NCBI GenBank assembly: GCA_913060515.1 | Contig: CAJXRZ010000056.1 | Coordinates: 1-39,537 of the forward strand | Source of the DNA: an uncultured Pseudomonadota bacterium | GTDB taxonomy: Bacteria; Myxococcota_A; UBA796; CAJQPC01 | Reading direction: 5' to 3' | DNA length: 39,537 nt | Part shown: positions 1-7,625 of the stretch, piece after piece | Numbering within the stretch: position 1 is the stretch's first letter | How the letters are laid out: the number at the start of each line of letters is the position of its first letter | The notes under the pieces: model-generated | Told to the model about the DNA's origin: nothing | Database searches by the model: none | The model's input: the letters and a program-made list of their open reading frames with translations, nothing else | Program-made: the position numbers and the translations under genes

Positions 1-35
1 GCGCCGGACTCGTCGTTGATGAATGCCTTGATCAT
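1..35 (-). CDS. Flp-type pilin, 5' fragment cut by the window edge
   Basis: Only the first codons are inside the window. The minus strand reads M-I-K-A-F-I-N-D-E-S-G-A, the same N-terminus as the complete pilin gene at 109-276. The start at position 35 is preceded by GGAG with a 6-base spacer; an in-frame ATG at 47 is also possible but is less well placed. Flp pilins are small prepilins with a hydrophobic helix, processed by a TadV-type peptidase and assembled by Tad machinery. The gene lies downstream of the second pilin in the same direction, so the two are probably co-transcribed tandem paralogues. The rest of the gene is unseen. Confidence 0.75.
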   Translation of the reverse strand, partial: MIKAFINDESG

Positions 36-108
36 TTTGAACTCCATGTGCCGCTTGGCGGCGATTAATCTGTGTTGTCGGACCGGGGCCCGAGAGGTTT
101 TTTGCAGC

Positions 109-276
109 TCAGGAAGCAGCGGTGTTCACGGTGGATGCGACGTTGCTGAACAAGGTGTCCAGGGAGCCGCCAAGTGCCGTGATGGCAGCGATGATGGCTA
201 CCGCGACCAAGCCAGCGATGAGTCCGTACTCAATTGCAGTTGCGCCGGACTCGTCGTTGATGAATGCCTTGATCAT
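109..276 (-). CDS. Flp/Tad-type pilin, 55 aa
   Basis: The protein has a short N-terminal leader (MIKAFINDESGA), then the Flp signature T-A-I-E-Y-G with the conserved Glu and Tyr, then a hydrophobic helix of about 20 residues (LIAGLVAVAIIAAITAL) and a short tail ending in NTAAS. This is the usual size and layout of Flp/Fap prepilins, the major subunits of Tad pili. I chose the ATG at 274-276 because AGGA lies 6 bases upstream and the family starts there; longer in-frame extensions to about 501 look non-coding. No Tad assembly gene (tadA, tadV, cpaB) is inside the window. Positions 277-519 between this gene and the next contain no recognisable gene. Confidence 0.9.
   Translation of the reverse strand: MIKAFINDESGATAIEYGLIAGLVAVAIIAAITALGGSLDTLFSNVASTVNTAAS
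242..276. repeat. Second copy of a 35-bp perfect direct repeat (first copy 1-35)
   Basis: Positions 1-35 and 242-276 are identical over 35 bases. They are the 5' ends of the two pilin genes, and identity stops exactly at each start codon: the upstream bases differ. This indicates a recent duplication or gene conversion of pilin coding sequence. Confidence 0.9.
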
Positions 277-519
277 GTTGATTCCTGAGCCGCTGAGCGG
301 CTTGACGGGTTGTCTCGGGGCGTCCTTGCGTAAGCACCTTGCCCTTCGATGTACAGACAGTAGGACATAGGTGGCGACAAGGCAAGAAGTTCTGAGACAT
401 TCGGTGACATTTGCGGCGACAAATATCCAATTTTGAGAGGTGGATGTCCGAAAAGACCCGAGTGGAGAAGGGCAATTGCAGAGTATCGCAATTTGTTTCA
501 TCGCCCTGTCATGGGGATC

Positions 520-1398
520 TCAGTCCAGCACCACCAGCTCCTGCTCATAGCGCTGGCGCTCTCCATTGCTGTAGACGGACACCACGCGCAGGGTGTTCTC
601 ATCGTCCCAGGTCGCATCAGTGACCCAGGCCGTGTAGCCGCCCTCTTCGACTTCGACGGTGGCGTTGAGGTGCATGTGGCCAGCATATGCCCCGGCGACC
701 CGACCCTCGATTGGGCCCGTCAGATCCGTGATGGACGCCAACTCGACCTCGTTGAAGGAGCCGATGTGCATGGGGTGGTGGGAGAAGAGCAGGATGTCTT
801 CGGCCTGGGTGGCTTCCAGATCCTGGAGCACCTCGGCCAAGAAGGGCAGGCTGCCCCCGGGCACGTCGTGCAGGTAGGCAAACTCCGAGAGCAGCCCGGT
901 CTTGCCTCGCGCGTTCCAGTCCAGGCCCACCCAGGTCAGCCCGCGGTGGGTGAAGACATGGTTCTGCAGGATCATGGTCTGGCCGTCCTCTTCGACCTCG
1001 ACTTGGCCGCGCCGGTAGTCCGGGTAGGTGCTGGCCAGCACCTCGTATTGGGGCGCAAAGACTTCCTGGAACCTGGCCTCGTCGCCGTATGCGATCTCGT
1101 TGTCGCCCAGCACGGGGAACCAAGTCGGAGAGAGCCCGCCGAGCAATGTGGCCGAGGTCTCCAATCCTGCCCCCCACCCAATGTCGCCCACAATCACGAC
1201 CAGCTCGATGCTTCGGTCCTGCTCCTGGCTGTTGATCCAGTCCACGGCGGTCTCAAGGCGCGCTTGGTGGTCTGGGGAGGAGGAGATGTGGGGGTCTGCC
1301 AGCACCACGAAGCTGAACACGAAGTCCATCTCTTCGGGCACCGAGTCGGCAGTGGAGTCCGCAGGCGAGGACAGGCAGGAGAGCAGGAGCGTGAGCAT
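520..1398 (-). CDS. Calcineurin-like metallophosphoesterase, predicted lipoprotein
   Basis: The 292-residue protein carries the full metallophosphoesterase motif series in order: ADPH near residue 35, GDIGWG near 71, GDNE (the GNH[DE] position) near 97, SHHP near 200 and GHMH near 235. These residues bind the two catalytic metals. The N-terminus MLTLLLSC looks like a very short lipoprotein signal with Cys8 as the lipidated residue, followed by an Asp/Ser-rich linker (SSPADSTADS). It probably acts on a phosphoester in the periplasm or at the surface; the substrate cannot be read from sequence. It lies 37 bases downstream of the LOG-family gene on the same strand and may be in that operon. No strong Shine-Dalgarno is visible. 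Confidence 0.85.
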   Translation of the reverse strand: MLTLLLSCLSSPADSTADSVPEEMDFVFSFVVLADPHISSSPDHQARLETAVDWINSQEQDRSIELVVIVGDIGWGAGLETSATLLGGLSPTWFPVLGDNEIAYGDEARFQEVFAPQYEVLASTYPDYRRGQVEVEEDGQTMILQNHVFTHRGLTWVGLDWNARGKTGLLSEFAYLHDVPGGSLPFLAEVLQDLEATQAEDILLFSHHPMHIGSFNEVELASITDLTGPIEGRVAGAYAGHMHLNATVEVEEGGYTAWVTDATWDDENTLRVVSVYSNGERQRYEQELVVLD

Positions 1399-1435
1399 GG
1401 CCGAATACTACGACGCATGCTTGAGGGGAGCCCGC

Positions 1436-2023
1436 TTAGCTCTTGCCCACCGGAATGCTCAGCTCCGGAATCTCGACCTGGGCCATGCGCTCCAAGAGCG
1501 GCAGCAGCTCGTCGTCGAAGAGGATCAAGTCGGCGTGCTGTGGTCGCACGAATTTCTCAGCGACACCCTGGGCAATCATGGCCTGCAAGGGGGCATAGTA
1601 GCCGCCCAGATCCAGCACGCCCAGAGGCTTGCGGTGGTAGTTGAGCATGCCCTGGGTCGCCGCCTCGAGGATCTCCTCCCAGGTGCCAAACCCCCCAGGC
1701 AAAGCCAAGAACGCATCGCACATCTGGATCATCATGGACTTGCGCAAGGGCATGCCGTCGACCACGTAAAGCTCGCTCAGGCCCCGGTGTGCGACCTCTC
1801 GGTCCTCGAGGAGCTTGGGGATGATGCCGATGACCTCGCCGCCGGCCTCCAATGCGGCGTCTGCCAAGGCGCCCATCAAGCCCACGCGACCGCCGCCGTA
1901 GACGACGCCGATGCCTTGCTGTGCGAGGTGCGTGCCGACAGCTTGGGCCAGCGCGTAGTGGGCGGGTGCGGCGTGCTGTGTCGAGCCGCAGTAAACGGCG
2001 ATGCGGCGGAAGGTGTGGGGCAT
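1436..2023 (-). CDS. LOG family protein (cytokinin riboside 5'-monophosphate phosphoribohydrolase-like)
   Basis: The 195-residue protein is a full-length member of the LOG/TIGR00730 family, once misnamed lysine decarboxylase. It has the Rossmann-type start (IAVYCGS), YGGG at residues 42-45, an R-K pair at 94-95 and the family signature PGGFGTWEE at 109-117 that holds the catalytic Arg/Glu system and the phosphate loop. Family members hydrolyse nucleoside 5'-monophosphates to base and ribose 5-phosphate. I start at ATG 2021-2023, where the family similarity begins; the longer open frame runs into the upstream gene. It starts 8 bases after the SprT-like gene stop, so the two are probably one transcript. 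Confidence 0.9.
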   Translation of the reverse strand: MPHTFRRIAVYCGSTQHAAPAHYALAQAVGTHLAQQGIGVVYGGGRVGLMGALADAALEAGGEVIGIIPKLLEDREVAHRGLSELYVVDGMPLRKSMMIQMCDAFLALPGGFGTWEEILEAATQGMLNYHRKPLGVLDLGGYYAPLQAMIAQGVAEKFVRPQHADLILFDDELLPLLERMAQVEIPELSIPVGKS

Positions 2024-2031
2024 GACTCGGG

Positions 2032-2763
2032 CTAGCCTTTGGCGCGAATGCGCTTGAGAAGATTGGAGATGTGGGCCCGCTCCCAGGCTTGGGATTGGGC
2101 GTATGCGGGGTGGGCGCGTTCGCGGTGGCGGAACACGCGGCTGTGGATGACCCGGCGGCCCCCCACGACCTTGGGCGGGATGGCCAAGTGCAGCAGCTCG
2201 TGATGCAGCAAGACCTCTAAGACAAAGTCGGGCACGCTGGCGTGGTCGAGCACCGGGTGTACGCGGATCCCAACGCCGTCGCAGGCACCCAACTGGATGC
2301 GTCGCCTTGGAAGCGTGGAGGGCCAATCGCCCCAGCGCAGAGGCGGCGGGGTGCTGACCTCGGGCACGAAGCGCATGGCAGCGGTGCACAGGGGGCGTAG
2401 GTCGTGGGTTTGGCCAAGGGGGGCGTTCAGGACCGGTTTGACCTCCTCCCGTTGCCCCATGTGGAGGGCGCGAAGGCGAGCCCAGGCGTCTTGGTCATCT
2501 CTCAGGACGACGGCGGCAATGTCGTCTGGGTGGCCCAGGACGGTCTTGCTGACACGCAACTCCAGAGCGCCAGGCTGCTTCCTCCAGCTCAGCACCCGGG
2601 TGCGGTTCTTGGTCTTGACGACGGTGCAGGACTGGAAGCTGGGTTCGGCGTCCAAGATGGCCTGAGCCACCCCCCAGAGGGGCCGCTCGGAGGGCAAGCG
2701 AAGGAGGGGACCGGGTCCCCCGCGCTGGACGGTGAGGCGCACGCGGATCCACCTATCCCGCAC
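2032..2763 (-). CDS. SprT-like/DUF45-type zinc metalloprotease domain protein
   Basis: The C-terminal third contains L-L-H-H-E-L-L-H (HExxH, His188/Glu189/His192 for the start used), followed by V-I-H-S-R-V-F-R-H-R-E, which could supply the third zinc ligand as in SprT/YgjP-like domains. The N-terminal part is basic and rich in beta-type residues. No ATG fits: the frame is open far upstream under the divergent regulator, so GTG at 2761-2763 is the likely start, with GTG at 2740-2742 as the alternative. Either leaves under 45 bases to the divergent gene at 2782, so the two promoters must overlap or lie inside coding sequence. It is probably a cytoplasmic peptidase; the substrate is unknown. 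Confidence 0.65.
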   Translation of the reverse strand: MRDRWIRVRLTVQRGGPGPLLRLPSERPLWGVAQAILDAEPSFQSCTVVKTKNRTRVLSWRKQPGALELRVSKTVLGHPDDIAAVVLRDDQDAWARLRALHMGQREEVKPVLNAPLGQTHDLRPLCTAAMRFVPEVSTPPPLRWGDWPSTLPRRRIQLGACDGVGIRVHPVLDHASVPDFVLEVLLHHELLHLAIPPKVVGGRRVIHSRVFRHRERAHPAYAQSQAWERAHISNLLKRIRAKG

Positions 2764-2781
2764 CCGCGATATGAACCCGTC

Positions 2782-5319
2782 ATGGCGTCTCTCAATGACT
2801 TGGTCGCTTTGGAGCTGGGCTCCCTGGACCTGAACCGCGGCTTGCTGACCACCCCCGATGGTGTGCGCAAGCTGACCCCGACGGAGAGCTCCTTGATGCG
2901 TGCGCTCATCACCGCCCGGGGCGAGCGGGTCAGCGCCTTGGACCTTCTGGCCCAAGTCTGGGGCTACGGGCCAAAGACGCAGACACGGACTCTGACCACG
3001 ACGATGCGCCGCCTGCGGATGAAGGTGGAGAAGGACCCCAAGACGCCCTTTCATCTGTTGACCAACTCGGGCGGCTACCGCTTCCAGAGGCTCCTTCAGG
3101 CCCACGCTGCGGACGCTGCCATGGTGGATGCAGACCCGTTCATTGGCCGTGCGGAGGAGCTGGCTCAGCTGGACATGCTGGAGAGTGCCGGCGCGCGGCT
3201 GATCACCTTGGTTGGCGCTGGGGGAATTGGCAAGACGCGCCTGGCGACACGATGGTTGCGCGAACGCCCGGCCCGCCAAGTCTCTCTCGTCTCGGTTCAA
3301 GACCCGGCCACAGTTTGGGAGCTGGTCGGGGCAGCCTTGGGCTACCGCACCTCCGATGCCAAGGCGCTGGGCTTGGCCTTGGCCGACTCCAAGCAGTGGC
3401 TGCTCTTGGACAACCTGGAGCAGCTCTTGCCGGGCCTGCAGGGGGGCCTTCAGACTCTGCTTGAGCACTGCGGGCAGACCCGTCTGCTCCTGACCACACG
3501 GGTGAGGGTTGGGGTGGTGGGGGAGACGGTCTTGCCTCTGGGTCCACTGCAGCCCGACGACGCCTTGGCGCTCATTCGCCTCAGGGCGCCCCAGGCCAGC
3601 GCATCTCAGAGCAGCGCAGGACTGGCGCAGCTGGCCGCTCGCCTGGACCGGGTTCCACTGGCCATCGAGTTGGCCTCGGGGCGTCTGGGACTCCTGGGAT
3701 TGAAGGGCTTGAATCAAGCCCTGGACCAGTCCTCCGAGGTGCTCTCCAGGAGGGGCGATGGCCGCCAAGCCTCCATGCAAGCCAACGTGGCCTGGTCTTG
3801 GGCGCTGCTCAGCCCGAATGAGAAGGCCGCGGCCTGTCGGTTGAGCGTGTTTCGCAGTCCCTTTCGCTCCTCCTCGGCCATCGCGCTCTTGGGGCCGTCT
3901 GGCCCGGAGCTCATGCAGTCGCTGTTGGAGAAGTCCTGGCTCACGGCTTCCTCAGGAGACCGCCTGCGCATGCTGGAGGCCTTGAGAGAGTACGCACAGG
4001 AAGAGAGCGACGAGGAGCTCTTGGCCGCCGCCTGCCAGGCGCACCTTCAGGTCTTTGCGCCCTTGGGAACGCCCCAATCCATCGAGGCCCTGGTGTGCTC
4101 TCCGGAGTCTCCCCAGCGCATGCTTTCCGATGAGTGGCAGGACCTGATTCTGGCCTTGAACACCGCCAAAGAGCTGGGCAAGCTTCAGGAGCGCTGTACC
4201 GTGCTCTTGGCCATGGGTGTGGCTTGTAGGCTGGACCGGCCGCCCAGGCTGGTTCTGGATGAAGCGCTACAGCTCCTGCAGATCTCCAAGCTCTCCCCCG
4301 AGCTGCGCATCTCCCTTCGTTTGCTCTGCAGCCGGCTGCAGCATGTCGCAGGAGACAGCGCCCAGGCGCGCTTGCAGGCGGCCGAAGCCCGCGACGAGGC
4401 CATTGGGCTCGGCTTGCATCGGAAGGTCATCGAGGCGCTGGTGCACCTGGGCCGCGGCTACCAGCAACACGGCGATCTGCTGACCGCCGAAGCCCGTCAT
4501 CAGGAAGCGCTGGACCTGGCCAAGCGCGAGGGCACGGCCCTGGATGTGGCCACCACCCAGGTGGACTTGGCGGACTGCTTGCACTTCCAGGGTCGGCTGC
4601 AGGAGGCCTTGTCTCTGAGCTTGAGCGCGGAGCCGGTGCTGCGCGCGCTGGGCGCATCCTTCAGCTTGGGCAGCGTTCTGGGGAACACCGGTATTGTCTG
4701 GGGGGAGCTGGGGGAGAACGCCAAGGCCCGAGAGTGCTTGGAGGCCTCGGTGCAGGTGCACCAAGATGCTGGGCGCATCCACTGGGCCGGCATGATGCGC
4801 GTCAACTTGGCCTATGTGGTCCTGAACAGCGGGGATGCAGCCCGGTGCTTGGAGCTGGAGCGGGAGGCCGTCGCTGCGCTCTCCGCTCCCCAAGACCGCG
4901 CGGCCCGCGGGGTCGCTTGGATTGGGGCGGCCGAGGCCGCGCGACGACTGGGCCTGCGAGGTGACGCCATCGAGGCCATCACCCGTGCCCAGGCTCTGCT
5001 GCAGAAGCACCCCTTGTTGCGTGCCGTCGCGGGCTCTCAGGCGGCGGAGATCGCTGGGGACGCGCAGGCAGCGCGCGCCAACATGGCCTCGATTGCGGAG
5101 GCTGGCAGTGAGATTGAGACGGAGGTCGCGCGCTGTCGCCTGGGCAGAGTCTTGCTTCGTGGAGGGGATCGCTACTCCGCCCAAGCGTGCTTGACCCAGG
5201 CGCAGGGTGTGCTTCAGGCCAAAGGCTTGGGGCCAGGCGCGCCGCTGCACTTTCACTGCAAGGAGCTTCAGCTCTTGCTGGCAGCACCGATCCATGGCTC
5301 GGAGCCTATGAAGCGGTAG
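2782..5319 (+). CDS. Winged-helix / STAND-type NTPase / TPR transcriptional regulator
   Basis: The 845-residue protein has three parts. Residues 10-103 form an OmpR/PhoB-type winged-helix domain (LTPTESSLMRAL, then TRTLTTTMRRLRMKVE, ending NSGGYRF). Residues about 119-400 form a STAND-like ATPase with Walker A GAGGIGKT (145-152), Walker B LLLDN (Asp210) and a sensor-like LLTTR. The C-terminal half, about 470-840, is helical with TPR-like repeats rich in A-L-x-L. There is no phosphoacceptor domain, so it is an AfsR/MalT-type architecture in which ATP and the repeats gate DNA binding. The ATG at 2782 begins the winged helix exactly. It is divergent from the SprT-like gene. Targets and inducer are unknown. 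Confidence 0.85.
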   Translation: MASLNDLVALELGSLDLNRGLLTTPDGVRKLTPTESSLMRALITARGERVSALDLLAQVWGYGPKTQTRTLTTTMRRLRMKVEKDPKTPFHLLTNSGGYRFQRLLQAHAADAAMVDADPFIGRAEELAQLDMLESAGARLITLVGAGGIGKTRLATRWLRERPARQVSLVSVQDPATVWELVGAALGYRTSDAKALGLALADSKQWLLLDNLEQLLPGLQGGLQTLLEHCGQTRLLLTTRVRVGVVGETVLPLGPLQPDDALALIRLRAPQASASQSSAGLAQLAARLDRVPLAIELASGRLGLLGLKGLNQALDQSSEVLSRRGDGRQASMQANVAWSWALLSPNEKAAACRLSVFRSPFRSSSAIALLGPSGPELMQSLLEKSWLTASSGDRLRMLEALREYAQEESDEELLAAACQAHLQVFAPLGTPQSIEALVCSPESPQRMLSDEWQDLILALNTAKELGKLQERCTVLLAMGVACRLDRPPRLVLDEALQLLQISKLSPELRISLRLLCSRLQHVAGDSAQARLQAAEARDEAIGLGLHRKVIEALVHLGRGYQQHGDLLTAEARHQEALDLAKREGTALDVATTQVDLADCLHFQGRLQEALSLSLSAEPVLRALGASFSLGSVLGNTGIVWGELGENAKARECLEASVQVHQDAGRIHWAGMMRVNLAYVVLNSGDAARCLELEREAVAALSAPQDRAARGVAWIGAAEAARRLGLRGDAIEAITRAQALLQKHPLLRAVAGSQAAEIAGDAQAARANMASIAEAGSEIETEVARCRLGRVLLRGGDRYSAQACLTQAQGVLQAKGLGPGAPLHFHCKELQLLLAAPIHGSEPMKR

Positions 5320-5342
5320 GTCCGCTGAGGCCTGGAGGTTCA

Positions 5343-6233
5343 ATGCCCAAGACCATCGCCATCACCGGAGCTTCAGGCTTGGTGGGCAAAGCCCTGCAGG
5401 AGGCCCTCAAGGCACGGGGTGACCAGGTCATTCGCTTCAGGCGTGGCCAAGCGACGGCCGCAGATGAGCGCCCCTGGAGTCCGGGGGAGCGCTTGGACCC
5501 ATCGGTCTTGGACGGGATCGACGCGGTGATTCACCTCGCTGGCGAGCCCATCTCCCAGCGCTGGACGGACGCCGCCAAAGAGCGAATCCTGGCCTCACGC
5601 GAAGGAGGAACCCGCAGCATCGCGGAGGCGGTCGCGGGCGCCGCTCACAAGCCCACTCTGGTGAGCGCGAGCGCAGTGGGCATCTACGGCGCGGATCGGC
5701 CTGACCGGGTGGATGAGAGCAGCGCTCCCGGCGAAGACTTCTTGGCTCAAGTCTGTCTGGCCTGGGAGTCGGCGACGGAGCCTGCGAAGGTGGCCGGCGC
5801 TCGGGTGGTCAATGTGCGCTTGGGCGTGGTGCTGGCCACGGAAGGGGGGGCCCTCAGTCAGATGCTTCCGCCCTTCAAGCTGGGCATGGGAGGGCGAGTG
5901 GGGGACGGAGAGCAGGCCTTTCCCTGGGTTCACATCGACGACGCGGTCAAGGTCTTCCTGCTGGCCCTGGATGAGCCTGGCCTGGAAGGTCCCGTCAACG
6001 TGGTTGCCCCCGAGGAGGTCAAGAACGCCGGGTTCACCAAGGCTTTGGGTGAGGCGCTCGGGCGCTGGACCCTGGTCCCGGTCCCGGCCTTGGGCGTGAA
6101 GCTCATCTTTGGAGAGATGGGGGAGAAGCTGCTGCTCAAGGGGCAGAACGTGCGGCCGGGCGTGTTGGAAGCCCGCGGCTTTGAGTTCGGGTTCCCCCAG
6201 CTGAAGGGCGCCCTGGCGGAGCTGGTGGGGTAG
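5343..6233 (+). CDS. TIGR01777-family NAD(P)-dependent epimerase (YfcH-like)
   Basis: The 296-residue protein starts with the Rossmann motif TGASGLVG (8-15), followed by the family signature for extended SDRs of this type: A-V-I-H-L-A-G-E-P-I-S-Q-R-W, then SASAVGIYG containing the catalytic Ser/Tyr region, and the C-terminal RPGVLEARGFEFGFP, which is characteristic of TIGR01777. Length is normal for the family. The ATG at 5343 has GGAGG about 5 bases upstream; the longer open frame overlaps the regulator. It follows the regulator by 23 bases and may be read with it. The substrate of this family is not defined; it is presumably a cytoplasmic sugar- or nucleotide-linked oxidoreductase. Confidence 0.92.
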   Translation: MPKTIAITGASGLVGKALQEALKARGDQVIRFRRGQATAADERPWSPGERLDPSVLDGIDAVIHLAGEPISQRWTDAAKERILASREGGTRSIAEAVAGAAHKPTLVSASAVGIYGADRPDRVDESSAPGEDFLAQVCLAWESATEPAKVAGARVVNVRLGVVLATEGGALSQMLPPFKLGMGGRVGDGEQAFPWVHIDDAVKVFLLALDEPGLEGPVNVVAPEEVKNAGFTKALGEALGRWTLVPVPALGVKLIFGEMGEKLLLKGQNVRPGVLEARGFEFGFPQLKGALAELVG

Positions 6234-6259
6234 GCTCGGGCACCCTCAACAGGCTCCTC

Positions 6260-7576
6260 ATGCGCTCCTTCGCAGCCTCACTCTTGACCTTGTCTGCCCT
6301 GGCCTTGGCTTGTGGTGGAGAGCCCGTGGAGCCGGTCCCCGCTGAACCCGTTCCGGCGCCTGACGAGGGGCCGCAGAGTGGAGACCAGGGGGCTGTGCCG
6401 CCGGGGATGTGGCCAGCGCAGCCGGATGCAGCCTGGCCCAAGGGCTGCCTGATTGAGAACGCAGCGCTGCACCCCAGTCAGCCTTGGCTCGCGGTGGCCT
6501 GCTCGGATGTGGAAGAAGAGAATGGGGCCATCCTGCTCTTCGATCTGGATGCTGGAACTCTGCGCTCCGCCGTACGGATGCAAGGCTGGGTTGGCTGGAA
6601 CGAGGCCGAGCTGCTCAGGTGGCACCCCGATGGGCGTCAGCTTGCCAGCAATGTGCAAACCAACGGGATCGTGGTGTTCAAGGATGCCCAGCCCATCGGC
6701 CACATCTTCCCCGACGAGACCCGGGACACCGGCGTGGGGCATGTGTGGACCGGTGAGAAGCTCTACACGGACACCGGCCACTTGGTCCAGGTCAAACAGG
6801 ACGACTGGCGCTTTGACTTTGAGTACAAAGAGGGCGCTCCGGGCTTCCACCACATGCGCTGGAACGCGGTGAACCAGACCGTTGTGGGCTGGGAGCAGTC
6901 CAGCTTTGTCTCCTATGACCCGGTCACCGAGACACGGCGTGTGGAGCTGCCCATCTTGCCCCGCAGCGTACACCTGGGGTGCTCGGCGGACGGCCACTGG
7001 TGTGCCGGTCGGCAGATCCGCCCGCACCCGGCACCGGACGCCTTGGTCCTGGTCAACGCCACTGAAGGGGTGTTGATGCCATCGCTTCTGCTCTCCCGAG
7101 CCCACTTCCGGGACTTGGCCTGGGCCCCCTCCGGCGGCTTCGTCACGAGCAGCTACGTGCACACCATCGGTGCGCCACGCTCGGGTTTTGTCCTGGACAT
7201 TTGGCAAGAAGGGGTTCTGCAGCGGAGCATGGCCCTTGGAGACCGAGAGCCCAGCTACGGAGGCGCCGTCGAGGAGCTCGGCGCGCTGGCCTGGTCCGGA
7301 GACTCCGAGTCCCTCGCAGTCCTCTTGAAGAGCCAAGAGGTGCTGCTCTTTGATGCGGTGACAGGGCAGCAGACCGGCGAGTTTCTGGCCCCATCAGCGC
7401 CCGTTCCGCCCAGCCTTCCAAGCTGGTACGCCCGAGATGAGCGGGATGGCAGCTACGAGGGCACGGTCAGCTGGGGTGCCCCCGAGCGAATCGTGCGGGT
7501 CGGCGGCCACTTCGTGAGCATCTGGACCCCCCAGGGCGAGAAGCTGGCGGAGTTCATCGTGCCCACAGGGGGCTGA
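6260..7576 (+). CDS. Predicted lipoprotein with beta-propeller-like repeats
   Basis: The 438-residue protein has a conventional lipoprotein signal (MRSFAASLLTLSALALAC, Cys18) and a Pro/Glu-rich linker. The rest has recurring WD40/PQQ-like segments of about 45 residues: LHPSQPWLAVACSD, LRWHPDGRQLASN, LGCSADGHWCAG, LAWAPSGGFVTSS, LAWSGDSESLAVL. The ending E-R-I-V-R-V-G-G-H-F-V-S-I-W resembles a closing blade. The family is uncertain and no catalytic motif is visible. It is probably a surface or periplasmic binding or scaffold protein. It starts 26 bases after the epimerase and is probably co-transcribed. Its stop codon lies in a short tandem repeat. Confidence 0.75.
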   Translation: MRSFAASLLTLSALALACGGEPVEPVPAEPVPAPDEGPQSGDQGAVPPGMWPAQPDAAWPKGCLIENAALHPSQPWLAVACSDVEEENGAILLFDLDAGTLRSAVRMQGWVGWNEAELLRWHPDGRQLASNVQTNGIVVFKDAQPIGHIFPDETRDTGVGHVWTGEKLYTDTGHLVQVKQDDWRFDFEYKEGAPGFHHMRWNAVNQTVVGWEQSSFVSYDPVTETRRVELPILPRSVHLGCSADGHWCAGRQIRPHPAPDALVLVNATEGVLMPSLLLSRAHFRDLAWAPSGGFVTSSYVHTIGAPRSGFVLDIWQEGVLQRSMALGDREPSYGGAVEELGALAWSGDSESLAVLLKSQEVLLFDAVTGQQTGEFLAPSAPVPPSLPSWYARDERDGSYEGTVSWGAPERIVRVGGHFVSIWTPQGEKLAEFIVPTGG

Positions 7577-7625
7577 GGCGCAGTTCCTCCTTGAGGCGCA
7601 GTCCTCCTTGAGGCTCAGTCCTCTT
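7574..7625. repeat. Three tandem copies of a 17-18 bp unit spanning two convergent gene ends
   Basis: Units at 7574-7591, 7592-7608 and 7609-7625 share the pattern TGAGGCgCAGTCCTCCT; a partial fourth unit begins at 7626. The first unit contains the TGA of the plus-strand lipoprotein and the third contains the last codons and stop of the minus-strand gene. The array looks like slipped duplication of that gene's 3' end. Confidence 0.85.

Noticed and set aside
433-1644. Long plus-strand open frame over the metallophosphoesterase gene
   Set aside because: It is antisense to a gene with clear catalytic motifs and has no domain of its own.
2763-3780. Upstream extension of the SprT-like frame over the regulator gene
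   Set aside because: The frame is open only because it is antisense to a GC-rich gene; the winged-helix gene on the plus strand is well supported.
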